DNA from: Clostridia bacterium | GTDB lineage: Bacteria > Bacillota > Clostridia > Christensenellales > Borkfalkiaceae | Assembly (NCBI GenBank): GCA_900769545.1 | Contig: CAAGGZ010000079.1 | Location: forward strand, 1-64,000 | Reading direction: 5' to 3' | Length of the DNA: 64,000 nucleotides | In this document: in pieces, positions 18,509 to 28,300 of the stretch | Position numbering within the stretch: position 1 is the stretch's first letter | Layout: each line of letters starts with the position of its first letter | Notes under the pieces: model-generated | The model's database searches: none | Seen by the model: the letters and a program-made list of their open reading frames with translations, nothing else | Told to the model about the DNA's origin: nothing | Position numbers and translations under genes: made by a program

Positions 18509-18540
18509 GACAACGGCGCAAACGAATTTGCGCCGTTGTC
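18509..18540 (-). terminator. Terminator after ylmC
   Basis: A 14-bp perfect stem GACAACGGCGCAAA with loop CGAA, directly behind the ylmC stop. The T run after it is weak (TATTATATAT). Confidence 0.7.
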
Positions 18541-18542
18541 TT

Positions 18543-18884
18543 CTATTCAAAATCCTCATAATTTCTGTTTTGCCCCATCGAATTACCGCCACCCATGGTC
18601 GAGTTCATATTTGAAATAGGCGTACCATGTCCGCGTTTATTGCAATTCGACTTTTGTGAAACTCCTACGTTTACAAGCACGACGTCCTCTCCGATTTTGA
18701 CAATGTTTTTCATCTCGATAAACAGCTCGTTTTTCTTTCCAAAGCCGCGATTTCCGGGAACAATGACTCCCACCCATTTATTTTCGGGATAACACAACAC
18801 CAAATCGCATATTCTTCCAAGTTTTCTTCCGTCCTGCGTATTGACTACCTCTTTTGCGCGAAGTTCCGAAAAACTCAATTCCAT
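18543..18884 (-). CDS. ylmC: YlmC/YmxH-family sporulation-associated PRC-barrel protein
   Basis: A 113-residue protein. The first 80 residues are a PRC-barrel-like fold matching the YlmC/YmxH family (FSELRAKEVVNTQDGRKLG, then VIVPGNRGFGKKNELFIEM and NIVKIGEDVVLVNV). The last 35 residues are low complexity, rich in Asn, Gly, Met and Ser, and probably disordered. The family is Clostridia/Bacilli specific and commonly sits after sigG, as here. A structural or regulatory role in sporulation is presumed from context. Confidence 0.85.
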   Translation of the reverse strand: MELSFSELRAKEVVNTQDGRKLGRICDLVLCYPENKWVGVIVPGNRGFGKKNELFIEMKNIVKIGEDVVLVNVGVSQKSNCNKRGHGTPISNMNSTMGGGNSMGQNRNYEDFE

Positions 18885-18944
18885 ATTATACCGCCTTACA
18901 AAAATACTTTGTCAATACAGTATATGCAGACGGTTTCAAGAATG

Positions 18945-19712
18945 TTACGAAATATTTAAACGAATACTCTGTAAAGCGTTTTTTTCCAACCTCGACACCT
19001 GCGCCTGACTAATGCCAACTTCTTCGGAAATCTCCGTCTGCGTCTTTCCTTCATAATATCGCAAAAATAAAATACGTTTTTCTCGCTCGCCAAGTTTTTC
19101 CATCGCTTCTCCGAGCGCAACGTGCTCCGTCCAAATTTCGTCGGTATTCTTTTCATCGCAGAGCTGATCCATCAACAGGAGCGTATCCCCCGACTTATTG
19201 TACACGGGCTCGTAAATGGAAATAGGATCGGAAATTGCGTCTAATGCGTAAACGACTTCGCGCTCCGCAACCTGCATTTCACGGGCAATCCGTTCGATGG
19301 TGGCTTCTTCGTCTCGTTCCTCAATGGCTTCGCGCGTTTTTAAAACTCTATACGCCATATCCCGAATACTGCGCGAGACGCGCAAGGAGTTCCCATCCCG
19401 AAGATACCGTTTGATTTCCCCCATAATCATCGGCACCGCATACGTGGAGAACTTCACGCCTACGTTGACGTCAAACCCATCAATCGCCTTGATGAGCCCC
19501 ACGCAACCTGCCTGAAAAACGTCGTCCGCGCCAAGGTTTTTGATGCGAAACCGCTTCACGAGGGATAATACCAACCGCATATTCCCTACAATAAATTTTT
19601 CCCGAGCCTGCTTATCCCCTTTTTTTAATCGGAGCATCAGTTCCTCATTTTCCTTTGCCGTAAGTTTTGGTAAGCCCGACGTATCCACGCCGCAAATTTC
19701 CACTTTTTGCAT
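18945..19712 (-). CDS. sigG: Sporulation sigma factor SigG
   Basis: A 255-residue forespore-specific sigma factor of late sporulation. The opening KVEICGVDTSGLPKLT is characteristic of SigG. Region 2 has GNMRLVLSLVKRF and VFQAGCVGLIKAIDGFD, region 3 KRYLRDGNSLRVSRSIRD, and region 4 EREKRILFLRYYEGKTQTEI followed by the helix-turn-helix EEVGISQAQVSRLE. It follows sigE by 72 bases, as in other spore formers. Confidence 0.96.
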   Translation of the reverse strand: MQKVEICGVDTSGLPKLTAKENEELMLRLKKGDKQAREKFIVGNMRLVLSLVKRFRIKNLGADDVFQAGCVGLIKAIDGFDVNVGVKFSTYAVPMIMGEIKRYLRDGNSLRVSRSIRDMAYRVLKTREAIEERDEEATIERIAREMQVAEREVVYALDAISDPISIYEPVYNKSGDTLLLMDQLCDEKNTDEIWTEHVALGEAMEKLGEREKRILFLRYYEGKTQTEISEEVGISQAQVSRLEKNALQSIRLNIS

Positions 19713-19784
19713 AGTTCCCTCCTTTCTATGTACGAAAAAACAGGGTGCAAAAAGTATGCGCCAATCAAAAAATTTTTATACCGC

Positions 19785-20504
19785 CTAATTCATTTTGGCA
19801 ATTTCTTTGCGTAATCTGGAAATGATTTTCTTTTCCAATCGAGAAATATAGCTTTGCGAAATCCCAAGCAAATCCGCAACGTCTTTTTGCGTCATTTCCT
19901 CGCCGCCTCCGAGCCCAAACCGCAAAAACATAATTTTTTGCTCCCGTTCGGAAAGTTTTTTCAACGCTTCTTTTAATTGCTCCTTTTCGGCATTGGACTC
20001 AATATCCCCATAAACGCTGTCCGCAGACGTACCCAGAACGTCAGAAAGGAGCAATTCATTCCCCTCAAAGTCGGTATTCAGCGGCTCGTCAAAGGAAACC
20101 TCGCTCTTTAAACGAACGGTGCGGCGCAAATACATTAAGATTTCATTCTCAATACACCGCGAAGCATAGGTTGCCAATTTGATATTTTTATCCGCTTTAA
20201 AAGAATTAATCGCCTTAATCAACCCAATCGTGCCAATGGAAATCAAATCGTCGTTATCCACGCCCGTATTGTCAAATTTCCGCGCTATGTATACCACCAA
20301 ACGAAGATTGTGTTGAATGAGCTCCGTCTTTGCCCTCTCCTTCTCCTCTTCTTGGAGTAAAAGCTGGAGCATTTCGCTTTCCTCTTCCGCTGAAAGAGGC
20401 ATGGGCAACGCTTCGCCGTTTCCGCAAATATAGTCCACTGTGCTTTTTTCCGCCAACGGATCAATCTTTCGCAGATAAATTTTTAAGATTTCAAATAACG
20501 TCAT
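19785..20504 (-). CDS. sigE: Sporulation sigma factor SigE precursor
   Basis: A 239-residue mother-cell sigma factor made as an inactive pro-protein. The amphipathic pro-sequence ([20 protein letters not shown]) ends near [14 protein letters not shown], where SpoIIGA is expected to cut. Regions 2 to 4 follow: [50 protein letters not shown] and [19 protein letters not shown] 20504 is preferred because AGGAGAAAGGA lies just upstream; an upstream in-frame ATG overlaps spoIIGA. It is directly downstream of spoIIGA, its protease. Confidence 0.96.
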   Translation of the reverse strand: MTLFEILKIYLRKIDPLAEKSTVDYICGNGEALPMPLSAEEESEMLQLLLQEEEKERAKTELIQHNLRLVVYIARKFDNTGVDNDDLISIGTIGLIKAINSFKADKNIKLATYASRCIENEILMYLRRTVRLKSEVSFDEPLNTDFEGNELLLSDVLGTSADSVYGDIESNAEKEQLKEALKKLSEREQKIMFLRFGLGGGEEMTQKDVADLLGISQSYISRLEKKIISRLRKEIAKMN

Positions 20505-20514
20505 ATCCTTTCTC

Positions 20515-21309
20515 CTATTCTCCATCCATAGTCTTTCTGTTTAAAATCACTTGATATTCTCTCAATACTATATTCGTTGACGGCGCGAAATATGTCTGTA
20601 TTTGCCTATATTTTCCATCCATCAACACCTGCACTTCCCCTAAATATAACGGCATTTTTTTCTTTCCGCCAAGCGTTGTAATTTCCAATTCTTCCTCGCT
20701 GGTTTTTCCGTTTAAAACTGCGTCCCCCCAAAGCGCAAATCCCACCTCAGGCGAAACAAAACAAACGGGGAGCCCATTTTTACAAGCCGTATTCCCACTG
20801 TCGAAAAAACCAAGCGTTTTTACGCTATTTTTGTCTATTATTAGGATACAGTCGTAAATATAACGATACTCAGTCCTTTTTTGATATATTTTCCTTATTA
20901 GAAAGAGGGAAATTAACGTAAAAACGGCAAAACCGCCAAGCACCAAAGGAACGGGCGCTCTGTCTGTTGTTGTCGCCCCTGTGAGCGCGGTGAGCGCTCC
21001 GCCGAATGCAAAGCTGTAAGAAAAGAAAAATATACAACTCAAGGCATACCTGCCCCATTCTTTTTTGGTTCTTACCCTGCCCACGGCAAGCAAGCACAAA
21101 AAGAAACCAAACGCAAATTTTAAAAGATATAACAGCGCGGTAGAAAGCTGTAAAAGCGGATATACTATCGCAAAAACAGCCCCAAGAGCAGCAGATAGCG
21201 CAATTCGCCAAATTTTCACGGGAATTTTTGCAGAAATTAGCGTTAAAAAAAGTAAAATTCCATCTAAAAAGAAATTCTCGAGCAAGGCATACTCGATATA
21301 AATGACCAT
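20515..21309 (-). CDS. spoIIGA: Sigma-E processing peptidase SpoIIGA
   Basis: A 264-residue membrane aspartic protease that cleaves pro-SigE at the sporulation septum. Five hydrophobic helices occupy residues 1-140. The catalytic Asp170 lies in GFFDSGNT. The C-terminal protease half ends near [11 protein letters not shown]. The opening [20 protein letters not shown] is characteristic. Its order spoIIGA-sigE-sigG is the classical spoIIG locus. Confidence 0.95.
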   Translation of the reverse strand: MVIYIEYALLENFFLDGILLFLTLISAKIPVKIWRIALSAALGAVFAIVYPLLQLSTALLYLLKFAFGFFLCLLAVGRVRTKKEWGRYALSCIFFFSYSFAFGGALTALTGATTTDRAPVPLVLGGFAVFTLISLFLIRKIYQKRTEYRYIYDCILIIDKNSVKTLGFFDSGNTACKNGLPVCFVSPEVGFALWGDAVLNGKTSEEELEITTLGGKKKMPLYLGEVQVLMDGKYRQIQTYFAPSTNIVLREYQVILNRKTMDGE

Positions 21310-21341
21310 GAAACAAGTATAACAGATAGAAACAAAAAAAT

Positions 21342-21371
21342 AAAAACGCCTTTTGTCGAAAAGGCGTTTTT
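21342..21371. terminator. Bidirectional-looking terminator after yraN
   Basis: A 13-bp perfect stem AAAAACGCCTTTT with loop GTCG and A/T runs at both ends. It separates the yraN unit from the spoIIG locus, both on the minus strand. Confidence 0.88.
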
Positions 21372-21385
21372 ATTGTTATATGTAC

Positions 21386-21745
21386 TTAAAATGCATTTTT
21401 GAAATATTCAATATTGCCATCGGCATACACTTCCGCAACGTCAAACCTTGCGTTGGGTTCTTCGCCCGTTTGTAGCCAATAAAATTTCGCAATCTGTAAA
21501 TACCGCTTTTGCTTGGCTTTTCCAACCGCTTCGCGCGGTAAACCATAGGCTCCGCCAGTGCGCGCTTTGACTTCCACAAAAGCAATCTCGTCTTTATCCT
21601 GCACAATCAAATCCGCTTCCCCAAACGGCGTGCGAAAATTTCTCTTTAAGATTTTACAGCCTTGATTTTTGAGATACGCCTCAACGAGCTTCTCCCCCTT
21701 TCTGCCTAAAACTTTTTTGTGAACGTCCTGCGGTGAATCGGGCAT
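21386..21745 (-). CDS. yraN: YraN/UPF0102 endonuclease-like protein
   Basis: A 119-residue protein with the restriction-endonuclease-like core of the UPF0102 family: LGRKGEKLVEAYLKNQGCKI, NFRTPFGEADLIVQDKDEIA and FVEVKARTGG, giving the GExD...ExK nuclease pattern. Function is not settled; a DNA repair or uptake role has been proposed for relatives. It overlaps the end of rnhB by 40 bases, the usual rnhB-yraN pairing. Confidence 0.9.
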   Translation of the reverse strand: MPDSPQDVHKKVLGRKGEKLVEAYLKNQGCKILKRNFRTPFGEADLIVQDKDEIAFVEVKARTGGAYGLPREAVGKAKQKRYLQIAKFYWLQTGEEPNARFDVAEVYADGNIEYFKNAF

Positions 21746-22326
21746 AATCCATACTCCTTAATCGCTTTGATATGCGCCGCCGTACCGTAACCTTTGTTCT
21801 TTTCAAAATCGTACTGCGGATAGATCTTTGCGTACTCGTCCATCATTTTATCTCGATAGACCTTGGCGATAATACTCGCCGCGCCAATCGAATAGGAAAG
21901 AGCGTCGCCGTGAATCACACTGTGTTGTCTAATCGCAACGTCGAGCGTCATATTCCCGTCCGTAATCACCACTTCGGGGGCGGTTTTCAGGCTCTCAATC
22001 GCGCGTTTCATACCGAGTTTGGTTGCTTCTAAAATATTGATTTCGTCAATCTGCTTTTCATCCACTTCGACAATGGTATAACAAAGCGCGCGCTGTTTGA
22101 TAAGCTCCGCCAGTTCCTCTCTTTTCTTCGCCGAGAGTTTTTTACTGTCGTCCACGCCCACAATAATCTCGTCTTCGCCAAGCGGCATAATCACCGCCGC
22201 GCAAACAACGGGCCCTGCAAGAGGACCTCTGCCCACTTCGTCCACGCCTGCAATCAATGTACAGCCTTCCGACTGCAAAGCGCGCTCGTATTGTAATTTT
22301 TCTTCTGCATTCCAAACTTTTTTCAT
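21706..22326 (-). CDS. rnhB: Ribonuclease HII
   Basis: A 206-residue nuclease that removes ribonucleotides from DNA and RNA-DNA hybrids. The catalytic opening AGVDEVGRGPLAG (26-38, Asp29 and Glu30) and later ITDGNMTLD plus IHGDALSYSIGAASIIAKV show the four acidic residues. The C-terminus reads GYGTAAHIKAI and HRRTF. Twelve bases separate it from rbgA upstream. Confidence 0.96.
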   Translation of the reverse strand: MKKVWNAEEKLQYERALQSEGCTLIAGVDEVGRGPLAGPVVCAAVIMPLGEDEIIVGVDDSKKLSAKKREELAELIKQRALCYTIVEVDEKQIDEINILEATKLGMKRAIESLKTAPEVVITDGNMTLDVAIRQHSVIHGDALSYSIGAASIIAKVYRDKMMDEYAKIYPQYDFEKNKGYGTAAHIKAIKEYGLCPIHRRTFTKKF

Positions 22327-22338
22327 AAAATTTACCTT

Positions 22339-23199
22339 TTAGAACTCAAAATCAGGATAATCGCTTGCTTTTTCCAAGCAAATCCTACCCGTTCTGCCCT
22401 TTCTGAAATCGTCAATAATCGCCTTTGCGCCACGTTCGTAGTCAAACTCGCCGCCACGGAAAATAAAGCCGCGACGCTTACATACCGCCTCGTACATACC
22501 CAATTTTTCCGAAAAATCGGTAATGCCGTAACGCTCCGTCAAGCATTCGGGATAACTTTCGGCAAGTTCGCCCAAGAGCTCCAACGCAATATCGTCCATA
22601 TCCAAAATATCGTCGTTGATGCTACCAATATATGCTAAATGCCGTGCGTGGTATTGATTATCAAAGGACGGAGGCATAGTGCCGGGCGTATCCAAAAGAT
22701 CAAACGCGCCGCACTTGAGCCATCGAACGTCTCTTGTAACCCCTGCTTTATCGCCCGTTTTTGCACGCTTTTGACCGCTCAAAAGATTGACAATGGTACT
22801 TTTCCCTGTATTGGGAATCCCTGCAACCATAAAACGGAAAGTTCTATTCAAGCCTTTCGCCTGCGCGCGAGCGCGCTTTTCTTCCGTAATGGCATTGAGC
22901 TTTTGCAACAAAATACGCTTGGTAGAAATATTCGTAGAGTCGCATTTCACAACGTATTTGCCCTTTGACTCGAAATATTTCATAAAGCCGTCTACTTTGG
23001 TGGAGTCGGCAAGGTCGGCTTTATTTAAAACGTATAAAATAGGTTTTTCGCCGAAAATTTTCTTTAAATTTTTATTTACGGTAGCAATCGGCGCGCGAGC
23101 GTCAAGCACGCAAATAACGCCGTCGCAAAGATCTCGCTTTGCTTCCATATCGCGCATAGCGCGCGTCATGTGCCCTGGAAACCATTGTATGTTTTTCAT
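22339..23199 (-). CDS. rbgA: Ribosome biogenesis GTPase RbgA/YlqF
   Basis: A 286-residue circularly permuted GTPase needed for late 50S maturation. The motif order is NKAD (G4) before GIPNTGKST (G1) and DTPG (G3), as expected of the family. The opening IQWFPGHMTRAMRDM is diagnostic. It follows trmD after a 139-bp hairpin-rich spacer. Confidence 0.95.
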   Translation of the reverse strand: MKNIQWFPGHMTRAMRDMEAKRDLCDGVICVLDARAPIATVNKNLKKIFGEKPILYVLNKADLADSTKVDGFMKYFESKGKYVVKCDSTNISTKRILLQKLNAITEEKRARAQAKGLNRTFRFMVAGIPNTGKSTIVNLLSGQKRAKTGDKAGVTRDVRWLKCGAFDLLDTPGTMPPSFDNQYHARHLAYIGSINDDILDMDDIALELLGELAESYPECLTERYGITDFSEKLGMYEAVCKRRGFIFRGGEFDYERGAKAIIDDFRKGRTGRICLEKASDYPDFEF

Positions 23200-23220
23200 A
23201 ATTTATTCCTTAAATTGTAT

Positions 23221-23335
23221 TTATCGACTACTACGCAGTAGTAACGCAAGCAAAGCTTGCTTTTTTTAAAGGCTACTTATGTGAGGGCTTTGCCCTCAAC
23301 CTCCCACCAAAGGCAATACCTTTGGAATCCTATCT
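23221..23335. repeat. Cluster of short hairpins between rbgA and trmD
   Basis: Four small inverted repeats in a row: CTACTACGCAGTAG, GCAAGCAAAGCTTGC, GAGGGCTTTGCCCTC and CCAAAGGCAATACCTTTGG. The first two recur in variant form at 1390-1430 and 24127-24163. Confidence 0.55.
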
Positions 23336-23338
23336 TAA

Positions 23339-24001
23339 TTACAACAAGTCTGGACGATTTTTCTTGGTTATCTCCAACGCCTGTTCTCTGCGCCATTTGT
23401 CGATTTTGCCGTGATCGCCGCTGCGAAGCACCTCGGGAACTGTCAAGCCTTTATATTCCTGCGGACGAGTGTACTGCGGATACTCCAAAAGGTTTTCCGA
23501 AAAGCTCTCGTCGACGAGCGATGACGTGCTGATAACGCCGTCAACGTATCTTGAAACGCAATCCGCAATGACCATGGCAGGCAGTTCCCCACCTGTCAAA
23601 ACATAATCGCCTATCGAAATCTCCTCGTCAATAAACAAATCGATAACACGTTGGTCTACCCCCTCGTAATGCCCACAAAGCAAAATCAAATGCTCGTATT
23701 CCAAAAGCTCGAAAACCTTTTGTTGCTTGAACACTTGACCCTTGGGAGACATATAAATACGGCGAGCCTTATGCTCGGGGTCGAGCGCCTCTATCGCATT
23801 CCCGATAGGCGGAGCCATCATTACCATACCTGCGCCGCCGCCGAAAGGATAATCGTCGCATTTTAAATGCTTATCCTCGGTGTAATCACGAATATTTACA
23901 ACGTTTATTTGAATTTTTCCTGTTTTTTGCGCTCTGCCGATAATACTTTCCTGCATCGCAGAAAACATCTCGGGAAACAGCGTTAAAATATCTATTTTCA
24001 T
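23339..24001 (-). CDS. trmD: tRNA (guanine-N1)-methyltransferase TrmD
   Basis: A 220-residue SPOUT methyltransferase making m1G37. The opening MKIDILTLFPEMFSAMQESI, DDYPFGGGAGMVM, LLCGHYEGVDQRV and ISIGDYVLTGGELPAM (trefoil knot, SAM site) are all present. At 220 residues it lacks a longer C-terminal extension seen in some relatives. The usual neighbours rpsP, rimM and rplS are absent. Its start codon overlaps, as ATGA, the stop of an 11-codon frame at 23998-24033. Confidence 0.96.
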   Translation of the reverse strand: MKIDILTLFPEMFSAMQESIIGRAQKTGKIQINVVNIRDYTEDKHLKCDDYPFGGGAGMVMMAPPIGNAIEALDPEHKARRIYMSPKGQVFKQQKVFELLEYEHLILLCGHYEGVDQRVIDLFIDEEISIGDYVLTGGELPAMVIADCVSRYVDGVISTSSLVDESFSENLLEYPQYTRPQEYKGLTVPEVLRSGDHGKIDKWRREQALEITKKNRPDLL

Positions 24002-24033
24002 AACAGTTCCTTAATATTATTGAACACGTACAT
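23998..24033 (-). other. Possible 11-codon leader ORF ahead of trmD
   Basis: ATG 24033 encodes MYVFNNIKELL and ends in TGA overlapping the trmD ATG; the trmD AAGGA lies within it. Its start is a copy of the CATGTACG motif, as in the yhbY leader. No strong ribosome site of its own is seen. Confidence 0.35.
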
Positions 24034-24372
24034 GGTAGCCGCATTTTATTTTCATCGCAGACATGCCACTATCATTCTACCGACTTACCTTAGTTTTCAC
24101 CAACCTGTACATTTTGCATTTTTATCGACCGCTCCGCAGTAGCGGCGCAAGCATAGCTTGCTTGTCTGCAATTTCGCATTTCGCACTCCGCATTTAAAAC
24201 GGCGGAGGCAACGTGCCGTTACATCTAGTCAAGCTCAACCTGCGCGAAGTAAAACGGCGAAGATACGAGCAAGACAAGGCGTGGCGCGTACGCTGACGGA
24301 AGTGTACTAGCCGTACACAAGCGAGGCGCACACAGCCACAACGCTGTATTGCGACGTATATGCGTCGTTTTA
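24002..24372 (-). repeat. Composite repeat-rich spacer between ftsY and trmD
   Basis: About 370 bases without a gene. In plus-strand order they hold: motif pair C (TTGAACACGTACATGG at 24020 and TTCATCGCAGACATGC at 24051, 31 bases apart); TTTGCATTT near 24113; the CGCAGTAGCGGCGCAAGC hairpin block 24127-24163; more TTTCGCATT heptamers; GGCAACGTGCC at about 24206; then palindromic copy P2 up to the ftsY stop. The same order, with fewer parts, is seen at 5871-6126 and 61819-62183. Confidence 0.65.
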
Positions 24373-24374
24373 CT
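24248..24374 (-). repeat. Palindromic repeat copy P2
   Basis: A 127-bp imperfect inverted repeat. The ends AGTAAAACG and CGTTTTACT are perfectly complementary, with an A/C mismatch, a CG/CG pair and further pairing inside. The centre is GTGTAC, five bases, GTACAC. Its end overlaps the ftsY TAG stop (24373-24375) and places TAA right after it. Confidence 0.75.
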
Positions 24375-25269
24375 ATAGAATGGCTTCGACAAAACTCTTA
24401 CTATCAAACATCTCCAAGTCATCAATCTTTTCCCCGACGCCCGCGAAAATAACAGGCAAGGAAAGCTCGGATGCGAGGGAGAATACGAAACCGCCTTTTG
24501 CCGTTCCGTCCAATTTCGTCAAGACAAGCCCGTCAAGCTCTACCGCTTCATCAAATACACGAGCCTGATTTACAGCGTTTTGCCCCGTCGTTGCGTCTAA
24601 AACCAACAATTTCAAGAAATCCGCTTCGGGGAACTCACGAGAAACCACTCGATCCATCTTACGGAGCTCATTCATGAGGTTATCTTTTACGTGCAATCTG
24701 CCTGCGGTATCTACAATCACAACGTCCGTTCCTTTCGCTTTCGCCGAAGAAACTGCGTCATAAATAACCGCAGAAGGGTCGCTCCCCTCTTCGTGCTTTA
24801 CAATACGCACCTTTGCGCGCTCCGCCCAAACAGAAAGCTGTTCGCTTGCAGCCGCGCGGAAGGTATCCGCCGCCGCCACGGTAACCGTCTTGCCCTTTGA
24901 AAGGAAATAATGCGCCAATTTTCCAACCGTCGTGGTTTTCCCCACGCCGTTGACGCCAACTAGCATAATAACGCAAGGATAAGAAGGCGGTTCTACTTCC
25001 GACTCTTCTAACATTTCCGTTAAAATACTGCGAAGGAGCTGCGTAACGTACTCCTCGTCTCTCATTCTGCCTTCAATGGCGCGCTCTTTAACGCGTTCTA
25101 CCACTTCCGCCGCCGTTGTCACCGATACGTCGGAAGAAATAAGAATTTCCTCTAATTCTTCATAAAACTCGTCGCCGAGCTTATTTTTTGAGAACAGCAC
25201 GCGGAGCTTGCCCGAAAAGTTGTCTTTCGTTTTTTTCAGCGCGCCGAATAATTTACCGAATAATCCCAT
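24373..25269 (-). CDS. ftsY: Signal recognition particle receptor FtsY
   Basis: A 298-residue SRP GTPase that docks Ffh-ribosome complexes at the membrane. It consists almost only of the NG domain: N-terminal helices, VNGVGKTTTVGKLA (G1), DTFRAAASEQL, DTAGRLH (G3), TKLDGTAKGG (G4) and FAGVGEKIDDLEMF. The acidic A domain of E. coli FtsY is missing, as in many Firmicutes. It follows smc on the same strand, a common order. Confidence 0.96.
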   Translation of the reverse strand: MGLFGKLFGALKKTKDNFSGKLRVLFSKNKLGDEFYEELEEILISSDVSVTTAAEVVERVKERAIEGRMRDEEYVTQLLRSILTEMLEESEVEPPSYPCVIMLVGVNGVGKTTTVGKLAHYFLSKGKTVTVAAADTFRAAASEQLSVWAERAKVRIVKHEEGSDPSAVIYDAVSSAKAKGTDVVIVDTAGRLHVKDNLMNELRKMDRVVSREFPEADFLKLLVLDATTGQNAVNQARVFDEAVELDGLVLTKLDGTAKGGFVFSLASELSLPVIFAGVGEKIDDLEMFDSKSFVEAIL

Positions 25270-25285
25270 TTTAAATCCTCTATTA

Positions 25286-25320
25286 AAAACGGCGTAAATT
25301 CACATTACGCCGTTTTATTT
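25286..25320 (-). terminator. Terminator between smc and ftsY
   Basis: A 12-bp perfect stem AAAACGGCGTAA, loop ATTCACA, then TTTTTAAT on the minus strand. The ftsY ribosome site GAGG follows almost at once, so ftsY would need read-through or its own promoter. Confidence 0.8.
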
Positions 25321-25321
25321 T

Positions 25322-28300
25322 TTACTCTACGGTACCTGCGCCAAGTCGGCTTTCGACTTCCGCAAGTTTTACCGATACAATCTTCGACACGCCCTTTTCT
25401 TGCATAGTAACGCCGAAAAGCGTATCTGCCTGGTTCATCGTAGGCTTTCTGTGCGTGATAACGATGAACTGCGTTTCTTCGGAGAAACGCTTCAAGTACG
25501 AAGCAAATCTATCCACGTTTGCGTCGTCGAGCGCCGCTTCGATTTCGTCGAGAATACAGAACGGCATCGGACGCGCTTTCAAAATAGCAAACAAGATAGC
25601 AATTGCCGTCAAAGCTCTTTCACCGCCCGAAAGGAGGGAAATTTTCGTAAGCTTCTTACCAGGAGGACAAGCAATAATTTCAATACCTGCGTTGAGAGGG
25701 TCTTCCCCTTCCACGTAGTCTATTTCAAGCTCTGCTTTACCGCCGCCAAACAATTCCTTAAACGTAATCTTGAAGTTTTCGTTAATCTGTTCGAACCCTT
25801 CGTTGAAGATACGGAGCATTTCACCGCGGATTTCATCCAAAGCCGCCTGCAAGTCGTCGATAGCTTTCTGCAAGTCGTCGCGCTGGGTAACCATTTCGTC
25901 GCAGTGCGTCTTTTCGTATTCAAATTCTTCTACTGCATTGGGATTTACTGCGCCGAGCATTGTAATCTTACGCTTTAACGCCGTGATGAGCGTTGCCGCT
26001 TCTTCTACGTTGAAATCTTCGCGACGGAGCGCCAAACAGCCCTCGTAATCCATACCGTATGCTTCCTCAATACGCAAACGCATATTTTCGAGGTTGGTAT
26101 CGATTTTACTGATTTCAATTTCGCATTTATAACGTTTATCGCTGCTCTTAGTCAGCGTTTCCTGAAGCTGTGTTCTTTCTTCTTCCAAAGCCAAGTTATT
26201 TGCATTGATTTCTTCTTTTTCTTTCGAAAGCTCTGCAATCTTGTCCATAATTTCCTGAACAGCAGCTTTTTCTTCTTCCGTCAATTCCTTTTCAGCCGCT
26301 TCGGCTTCCAAAACGTCCAACTTGTCCTGCGTTTCCGTCTTTTCCTGTTCCATTTCAAGGATACGCTTTACAAGTTCTTCCTTTTCCGCCGTAATACGCT
26401 CGATATTTTCTCTCTGTTTCTTAATGTCCGCATTGAGCGACGCGTATTCAATTTCAAGCTGACGAAGGAGCGTACTCTTTTCCGTGCGTTCTTCCTTAAA
26501 CTGATCGCACTGACTGCGTTGATTTTCCATCTCCGCTTCCGCGCTCTTACGGCGAGCCGCAATCTGTTCTTCACTCAGCGAAGAGTTTTCTTCTTCCGAT
26601 TTGAGCTCTTGGAACTTTCTCTTGAGTTCCGAAAGCGCTTCCGCATACGTCTGAATGTCGCTTTCCGCCTCGGTAATCTGTTGCGTAAGCGCCGTTTCAC
26701 GTTGCGTCAAACCTGCAATTTCACTGGTTGCGCCCTGATACTTTTCACGGAGCGCTTCTACCGCGTCTTCCGCCGCCTGACGTTCTTTTTCGTGCTGCGC
26801 AATCATAATCTTCAACTTTTCGATATACTTTTGCTTACGCGCGATATTTTCTTTACATTCCTGAATCTTACGTTCGTTAGAGAGCAACGACCCGGAATCA
26901 CGTCTACTGCTACCGCCCGTCATAGCGCCGCTCGTCGAAACGGTATCGCCGTCGAGCGTTACGATTTTGAAGAGGTTACCGTATTTCTTTGCGATGGTCG
27001 TTGCGTTTGCAATCGTATCGCAAATAAGCGTATTACCAAGCAGGTTGGAAATTACGTTGTAATAATAATCTTCGTACTGAACAAGCTGCGTTGCAAGCCC
27101 CATTGCGCCACGCTCGTCAAGCGCGCGCTGAATTTCCCTGGAGTCGGGACGGGGTCTCATACTTGCAACAGGCAAGAAGGTTACGACGCCGCCGTTGGTA
27201 CGTTTCAAATATTCGATAAGGTAACGAGCGTCGTCTGCCGTTGCCGTTACTACGTTCTGCATTGCGCCGCCAAACGCCGTTTCGATTGCCTTTTCGTATC
27301 TTTGATCGGTGGATACAATATCGGCAAGCGCGCCGTGCAAATGCTTACCCACTTCGGGATTGGTCTTGGACACCGAAAGCAAACGGCGTACCGATTCCTT
27401 ATACCCCTCAAAACGGTTTTTAAGGCTGATATACATTTCAAGATTTTCACGGAGCGAAGCCAACTGACCGTTGGAATTAAACAAATCTTGGTTCAAGTCA
27501 TTTACGGCAAGCTGCATTTCACGCGCTTCTTCTTGCTTTTCTTCAAACTCGCGCATACCCGTCGAGGACATATCGCGAAGGCTCTTCATATCCTTTCTTA
27601 CAGAGTTCAATTCATCCGTGAGACGTTCTTTTCTTTCTTCCGCTTTTTTGAGCGCTGCGGAAAGCTCCTCAATTCTATCTTTGGTTGCTTCCATACGAGC
27701 CGCCAAAGTACCGAGGTTTTTCTTCATTTCCGCAAGGTTGTCCGCTTCCGACAACTGCGACAAACGGTTTTCGTCCGACAATTTTTCAAACACTTCGATT
27801 TTCTTATCGAGCGCCGCAACCGCCGCGCGCAATACTTCCGTCTGCGTTTCGATTTCGGAAATACGTTTTACCGCTTCGTCGTTTTTACGCGTCGTGATTG
27901 CCGTTTCGTCGTCGATTTCCCCAATACGGTTTTTGCTCGCAAGGAGCGCTTCCGCCGCCGCCACGATTTGCGAACGGTAGGTCTTAATACGCTCTCTTAC
28001 CAGCTTCAATTCACCGTCTTTTCTTTCGTTACCAACGGAAAGTTCTACACGACGGTCATTGAGCTCCGTCAAGCCTGCGTCTGCGCGGCTGATACGTTCT
28101 CTGTTTTCTTCCAAACGGCGATTGATACGCTCGATTTGGGTATTGAGCGAAATAATTTTATCGGAAATGGTAACGATGTCCTTTTTGAACTTACTCTTTT
28201 CATTTTCCGCATTTTCGTAACGATATATGTACGTATTCGCTTCATTTATCTTGAGCGACTGCGAATATTCGTTGTATTCGCGCGCAGCTTCCGCTTGCTT

